A stretch of DNA of 14,353 nucleotides from Nitrospirota bacterium (GTDB taxonomy: Bacteria > Nitrospirota > CAKKRA01 > 9FT-COMBO-42-15): the NCBI GenBank assembly GCA_016214425.1, contig JACRON010000147.1:1-14353 (forward strand), read 5' to 3'. The notes below the pieces were generated by a model. The model had not been told where the DNA came from, did no database searches, and was given only the letters and a program-made list of their open reading frames with translations. Made by a program: the position numbers and the translations under genes. Below, in pieces: positions 13,188-14,353 of the stretch; the stretch's first letter is position 1; the number at the start of each line of letters is the position of its first letter.

Positions 13188-14302
13188 AGAAAAAGGCAAT
13201 ATTAGCGCTATCTGATGGAAAGGTCTTTGAAGGCTTTTCCTTTGGCACAGAGGGTGAGACAACACGAGAAGTCGTTTTTAATACCAGCATGATGGGTTAT
13301 CAGGAGATATTGACAGACCCTTCATATAAAGGTCAGATAGTTACAATGACCTATCCATTAATAGGAAACTATGGGATAAATGATGAGGATGTGGAGTCTA
13401 TTAAGCCTTATGCAGAGGGATTTATTGTAAAAGAGGCATCTGAACACCCGAGCAACTGGCGCTCTAAAAAGACCCTTGATTCCTATTTGAAAGAAAATAA
13501 TATTGTCGGCATACAGGGGATTGACACAAGGGCATTGACAAAGCATATAAGGGATTTTGGCGCAAAAGAGGGTGTTATCTCAACGATTAACCTAAATCCA
13601 AAGAGCCTTATTGAAAAGGCAAAGGCATCACCTGGCCTTATCGGCAGGGACTTGGTAAAAGAGGTAACCTGTAAAAAGACATATAAATGGGATACAGATA
13701 TTTGGGATATTAAAAAGGGCTATCCAAAGCAGAAAGAATACAGGTTTAAAGTGGTTGCCTATGACTTTGGCATTAAGCAGAATATACTCAGGTTGTTAGT
13801 AAACGCAGGATGCTCTGCAACAGTTGTCCCTGCAGACACAAAGGCAGAGGATGTTATGGCAATGAACCCTGACGGTATACTCCTCTCTAACGGCCCCGGC
13901 GATCCAGAGGGTGTGCCTTATGTAATAAAGAATGTTAAAAAGCTGATTGGCAGGAAGCCGATATTTGGTATATGCCTTGGGCATCAGTTGCTTGGCCTTG
14001 CAATGGGAGGCAAGACATATAAATTGAAATTCGGCCATCACGGAGGAAATCAGCCTGTAATGGATTTGACAACAAGAAAGGTGGAGATTACATCACAGAA
14101 CCACGGATTTGCAGTTGATGTTGACTCATTAAAAGGAAAGGCTGAATTGACCCATATAAATCTGAATGACAAGACAGTGGAAGGGATGCAGCATAAGGAG
14201 CTGCCAATATTCTCTGTGCAGTATCATCCAGAGGCATCTCCTGGGCCTCATGATTCAGTGTATTTATTTAAGAGATTTACTGAGATGATGGAGAAAAATT
14301 AA
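13184..14302 (+). CDS. carA: Carbamoyl-phosphate synthase small (glutaminase) subunit
   Basis: About 372 residues, normal for the family. CarA releases ammonia from glutamine for carbamoyl phosphate made by CarB, feeding pyrimidine and arginine synthesis. The N-terminal domain starts KAILALSDGKVFEGFSFG. The class I glutamine amidotransferase domain contains LLSNGPGDP, the nucleophile loop FGICLGHQLLG (Cys264), SQNHGFAVD, and SVQYHPEASPGP (His348, Glu350). I prefer ATG 13184, because family proteins begin right at this motif and because of the ATGA overlap with the spacer frame. ATG 13169, five codons upstream, is possible, with AGGGG at 13155-13159 as its ribosome site. It is the last gene of pyrR-pyrB-pyrC-carA in the window, and carB probably follows. 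Confidence 0.95.
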   Translation: MKKKAILALSDGKVFEGFSFGTEGETTREVVFNTSMMGYQEILTDPSYKGQIVTMTYPLIGNYGINDEDVESIKPYAEGFIVKEASEHPSNWRSKKTLDSYLKENNIVGIQGIDTRALTKHIRDFGAKEGVISTINLNPKSLIEKAKASPGLIGRDLVKEVTCKKTYKWDTDIWDIKKGYPKQKEYRFKVVAYDFGIKQNILRLLVNAGCSATVVPADTKAEDVMAMNPDGILLSNGPGDPEGVPYVIKNVKKLIGRKPIFGICLGHQLLGLAMGGKTYKLKFGHHGGNQPVMDLTTRKVEITSQNHGFAVDVDSLKGKAELTHINLNDKTVEGMQHKELPIFSVQYHPEASPGPHDSVYLFKRFTEMMEKN

Positions 14303-14318
14303 TACCCCTCACCCTTGC

Positions 14319-14343
14319 GGGTTCAGGTTTGCAACCTGAACCC
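14319..14343. repeat. Perfect 11-bp palindrome after carA
   Basis: GGGTTCAGGTT (14319-14329), loop TGC, then AACCTGAACCC (14333-14343). A competing small stem is ACCC-TTGC-GGGT (14311-14322). The following bases (AAATGTTTCG) are not a T-tract, so a dispersed palindromic repeat is more likely than a terminator. It ends 10 nt before the window edge. Confidence 0.8.
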
Positions 14344-14353
14344 AAATGTTTCG

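Overview
The window looks like a piece of chromosome from an anaerobic, Gram-negative-type bacterium, probably an uncultured Nitrospirota or Desulfobacterota relative. The clues are a Tat-exported molybdopterin reductase with a multiheme cytochrome, AT-leaning codon use rich in AGG/AGA arginine codons, a lipoprotein endopeptidase next to an RpoS-sized sigma factor, and a pyrR-pyrB-pyrC-carA order. The phylum is an inference from gene content; no marker in the window settles it.

Left part (73-4168, + strand): a compact respiratory operon. It encodes a triheme periplasmic cytochrome c, a Tat-targeted Mo/W-bis-MGD catalytic subunit, a four-cluster ferredoxin subunit and a TorD-type chaperone. 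No NrfD/PsrC-type membrane subunit is visible, so the cytochrome may be the electron link. The substrate cannot be read from sequence. A Cys-type metal ligand fits thiosulfate/polysulfide/tetrathionate/arsenate-type reductases. The third Cys of the N-terminal FeS motif is replaced by Ser.

Middle part (4280-9919): mostly housekeeping genes. A small HTH/zinc-ribbon regulator is divergent from rmuC. Then come tRNA-Pro(CGG) behind a near-consensus promoter, acylphosphatase, a LysM-M23 lipoprotein next to an RpoD/RpoS-family sigma factor (nlpD-rpoS-like order), apt, tRNA-Arg(CCT), and a cardiolipin synthase-like phospholipase D whose frame opens inside the tRNA.

Right part (9920-14353): a 576-nt gene-poor stretch followed by the pyrimidine operon. 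The stretch holds an orphan TTGACA/TATTAT promoter in front of a tiny hydrophobic ORF, then the pyr promoter with a perfect 20-bp tandem duplication over its -10 box, then a recognisable PyrR-binding RNA loop, an antiterminator and a strong intrinsic terminator. pyrR, pyrB, pyrC and carA follow, and carB presumably lies beyond the window. Two of these genes look damaged: pyrR lacks the usual C-terminal segment, and pyrB lacks about 47 internal residues of the aspartate-binding domain plus a conserved Arg.

I do not see a wholly new multi-gene system. The strongest leads are the internally deleted ATCase in a PyrR-attenuated operon, the Ser-for-Cys molybdoenzyme without a membrane anchor, the tRNA-fused phospholipase frame, and several small regulatory oddities.
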